Under the pieces are notes generated by a model. The model did no database searches. It saw only the letters and a program-made list of their open reading frames with translations, and had not been told where the DNA came from. 64,000 nucleotides of DNA from Lichenicola sp964247725 (lineage in GTDB: Bacteria > Pseudomonadota > Alphaproteobacteria > Acetobacterales > Acetobacteraceae), in the NCBI GenBank assembly GCA_964247725.1, contig CAXTVM010000010.1:1-64000 (forward strand). The letters run 5' to 3'. Shown one piece after another: positions 62,273 to 64,000 of the stretch. Position numbers and translations under genes: made by a program. The number at the start of each line of letters is the position of its first letter. Positions within the stretch are counted from its first letter, which is position 1.

Positions 62273-63310
62273 AAGTGCAAGCGCCTTGCGCATCAGCGTG
62301 GGCAGTGCCTCGCCGGCGAGCGCGTCCGGCAACCGTAGGAACCGGTCGTCCAGGACCGGGTCCGGGATCTCTGGGCAGCATGCGCCCCGTACATCGAGCG
62401 TGAGCGCGAAGTGCGTGAAGATGTGGCGCACCTGCCCGACCGGCTGCCAGTCCGCCGGCAGTGGCGCGTGCTCGTCCGCTTCCGCGTCACCCCAGGGCGC
62501 CTCGCGCCACGGCGTACCGGGCAGCTCGGTCATGCCGCCGAGCAGGCCGCGGGGCGGGCGGCGCTGCAGCAGCACCGCGCCGCTGCGGTCGGTCAGGCGG
62601 AACAACCGGCCGTGCCGTTCGGGCCGCGTGGCCTTGCGCGCCTTGTGCGGCAGCCGCTCGGCGAGGCCGCTTGCCTGGGCGAGGCAGGCGCCGCGCCACG
62701 GGCACAGCGCGCAGGCTGGCCGCCGCGGCGTGCAGATCGTGGCGCCGAGGTCGAACAGCGCCTGCGCGAAGTCGGACGGCCGCGCCCGGGCCTGGGCATC
62801 GTCGCCCAGCCGCGCCGCCGCCGCGGCGAGCGCCCGGCGGGCCGCCGGCAGCGGCGTCTCGACCGCGAACAGCCGCGAGACCACACGCTCGACGTTGCCG
62901 TCGACCGGCACCGCCGGGACGCCGAAGGCGATCGCCGCGATCGCCGGCGCGGTGTAGCCGCCGATCCCGGGCAGCGCGCGAAGGGCGGCGACGTCGCGCG
63001 GGAAGCCGCCCGCTGCCGACACCGCGCGTGCGCAGGCATGGAGGTTGCGGGCACGGGCGTAGTAGCCGAGCCCGGCCCAGGCCCCCATCACCTGCGCCTC
63101 TGGCGCCGCGGCCAGGTCGTGCACGGTCGGGAACAACGCCAGGAAGCGCCGGAAGTATGGGATCACCGCCGCCACCGTGGTCTGCTGCAGCATGATCTCG
63201 CTGAGCCAGACATGGTAGGCATCGGCAGTCTCGCCGGCCGGCGCGCGCCAGGGCAGGATGCGGCGATGTCGATCGTACCAGTGCAGCAGGTCGTGGGCTT
63301 CGGGAGGCAC
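62270..63310 (-). CDS. mutY: A/G-specific adenine glycosylase MutY
   Basis: A 346-residue base-excision enzyme that removes A mispaired with 8-oxoG. Catalytic Glu38 in SEIMLQQTT, helix-hairpin-helix LPGIGGYTAPA (113-123) with Asp137 in PVDGNVERV, and the [4Fe-4S] cysteines C193, C200, C203 and C209 (C-x6-C-x2-C-x5-C) are all present. A Nudix-like 8-oxoG recognition domain follows. GTG 63310 is the only start near the conserved VPPEAHDLLHWYDRH. Divergent from DUF721. The gene order mutY-DUF721-dsbA is typical of Alphaproteobacteria. Confidence 0.94.
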   Translation of the reverse strand: MPPEAHDLLHWYDRHRRILPWRAPAGETADAYHVWLSEIMLQQTTVAAVIPYFRRFLALFPTVHDLAAAPEAQVMGAWAGLGYYARARNLHACARAVSAAGGFPRDVAALRALPGIGGYTAPAIAAIAFGVPAVPVDGNVERVVSRLFAVETPLPAARRALAAAAARLGDDAQARARPSDFAQALFDLGATICTPRRPACALCPWRGACLAQASGLAERLPHKARKATRPERHGRLFRLTDRSGAVLLQRRPPRGLLGGMTELPGTPWREAPWGDAEADEHAPLPADWQPVGQVRHIFTHFALTLDVRGACCPEIPDPVLDDRFLRLPDALAGEALPTLMRKALAL

Positions 63311-63319
63311 GGCGGGTCT

Positions 63320-63787
63320 ATGGCGAACGACGCACCCGGCGGCAAGCCGCCGCCCACCCGGCACGTGTACGGCCCGCGCAGCCTGGCCAGCCTGCTGCCG
63401 CCGATCGTGCGCCCGGCGTTCAAGGCGCGCTCGCCGGCGGCGGCACAGGTGCTGGCGGACTGGCCGGCCCTGGTCGGGCCGACGCTGGCAGCGATGGCGA
63501 CGCCGCGGCGGATGTCCGGCGGCACGCTGACGCTGGCGGCGAACGGGCCGGCGGCGCTGGAGCTGCAGCACCTGCTGCCGCAGCTGATCGCGCGCATCAA
63601 CGGGGCGCTCGGCTGCGCGCTGGTCGAGCGGGTGCGCTTCGTGCAGCAGGACCCGGCCGCCGGGCTCGCCGCCGCACCGTCCCGTGCCGTGCCTGCGGCG
63701 CCGGTCGCGGTGGCGCTGCCGGACGGCGCGCTGCACGACGCGCTGGCCCGGCTCGGCGGCCGCATCGCCGCCCGCACACCCAAGTGA
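63320..63787 (+). CDS. DUF721 protein
   Basis: A 155-residue DUF721 (DciA-like) protein. Core: PRSLASLLPPIVRPAFKARS, VLADWPALVGPTLAAMATPR, TLTLAANGPAALELQHLLPQ. Distant relatives act in replicative helicase loading (DciA); this one is only assigned by family. ATG 63320 lies 9 bases from the divergent mutY start, so both probably share one short promoter region. The dsbA-like gene follows 14 bases after its stop. Confidence 0.87.
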   Translation: MANDAPGGKPPPTRHVYGPRSLASLLPPIVRPAFKARSPAAAQVLADWPALVGPTLAAMATPRRMSGGTLTLAANGPAALELQHLLPQLIARINGALGCALVERVRFVQQDPAAGLAAAPSRAVPAAPVAVALPDGALHDALARLGGRIAARTPK

Positions 63788-63801
63788 TCCCGGAGGCCCC
63801 G

Positions 63802-64000
63802 ATGCCGACCCGACGCCGTCTGCTGCTGGCCGCGGCTCCCGCCCTGTTGCTCCGCGCATCGATCCGGCCGGCCGTGGCGCAGCGCGCCGACGCCCGCATG
63901 AACGACCGCGCCGTCGGCCGGGACGACGCCAAGCTGGTGGTGCAGGAATGGCTCTCGCTCACCTGCACGCACTGCGCGCACTTCTCGCAGACGGTGTTCG
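63802..64000 (+). CDS. DsbA-family thiol:disulfide protein, 5' part only
   Basis: The first 66 codons of a periplasmic disulfide oxidoreductase. Signal MPTRRRLLLAAAPALLLRAS ends near AVAQ (27), followed by VQEWLSLTCTHCAHF with a CTHC active site (C55, C58). ATG 63802 has GGAGG upstream. The rest lies to the right of the window. In related genomes the smc gene comes next. Confidence 0.9.
   Translation, partial: MPTRRRLLLAAAPALLLRASIRPAVAQRADARMNDRAVGRDDAKLVVQEWLSLTCTHCAHFSQTVF

Overview
This window looks like chromosomal DNA from a very GC-rich (roughly 70%) Alphaproteobacterium. The order mutY - DUF721 - dsbA at the right end, the alphaproteobacterial Tad pilus locus, and the mix of TonB receptor, SMP-30, SDR and acyl-CoA genes point to the Rhodospirillales, with Acetobacteraceae the best guess. 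That placement is inferred from gene content; no rRNA or tRNA gene was seen. Coding density is high, many genes overlap by 1-4 bases, and long antisense open frames are common but are shadows.

Layout. 1-665: the end of an IS66-family element running off the window. 795-3124: thiamine-precursor-type ABC permease and ATPase, divergent from TenA. 3126-10484: an NTF2-like protein, a secreted orphan, a MASE1-GGDEF-EAL protein, a YeiH exporter, a molybdopterin oxidoreductase with its cytochrome b, and a PRC-barrel protein. 10663-15225: four glycosyltransferases of different families in one operon. 15345-30246: a GPH symporter and TonB receptor, then a catabolic acyl-CoA block (tandem-domain TetR, hydrolase, thiolase, thioesterase, two SDRs, acyl-CoA ligase, SMP-30 lactonase, 3-hydroxyacyl-CoA dehydrogenase). 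30275-35238: a duplicated secreted protein, an MFS pump, an MDR dehydrogenase, a WrbA-like flavoprotein and a double ribbon-helix-helix protein. 35303-40146: a flavin monooxygenase with a complete ABC importer (binding protein, ATPase, two permeases). 40248-42182: a PAS-GGDEF sensor. 42273-55659: a full Tad pilus locus preceded by a lytic transglycosylase and a GT87-like membrane protein. 55707-59751: an SbcCD/YhaNO-like ATPase-nuclease pair. 60240-62045: an unusual membrane protein-thioesterase fusion. 62270-64000: mutY, DUF721 and the start of dsbA.

The most distinctive non-coding signal is a family of GC-rich double-hairpin repeats at nine intergenic places (about 14 half-elements, often as head-to-head pairs). 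They abut stop codons, supply the last codon of at least two genes, and supply the start codon and first ~20 codons of two ABC ATPase genes. Other unusual structures are a perfect-period 26-bp triplication that copies a ribosome-binding site and start codon in front of a glycosyltransferase, and a 100-N assembly gap whose two flanks are the same 55 bp. Removing the gap and one copy restores one intact 905-residue gene.
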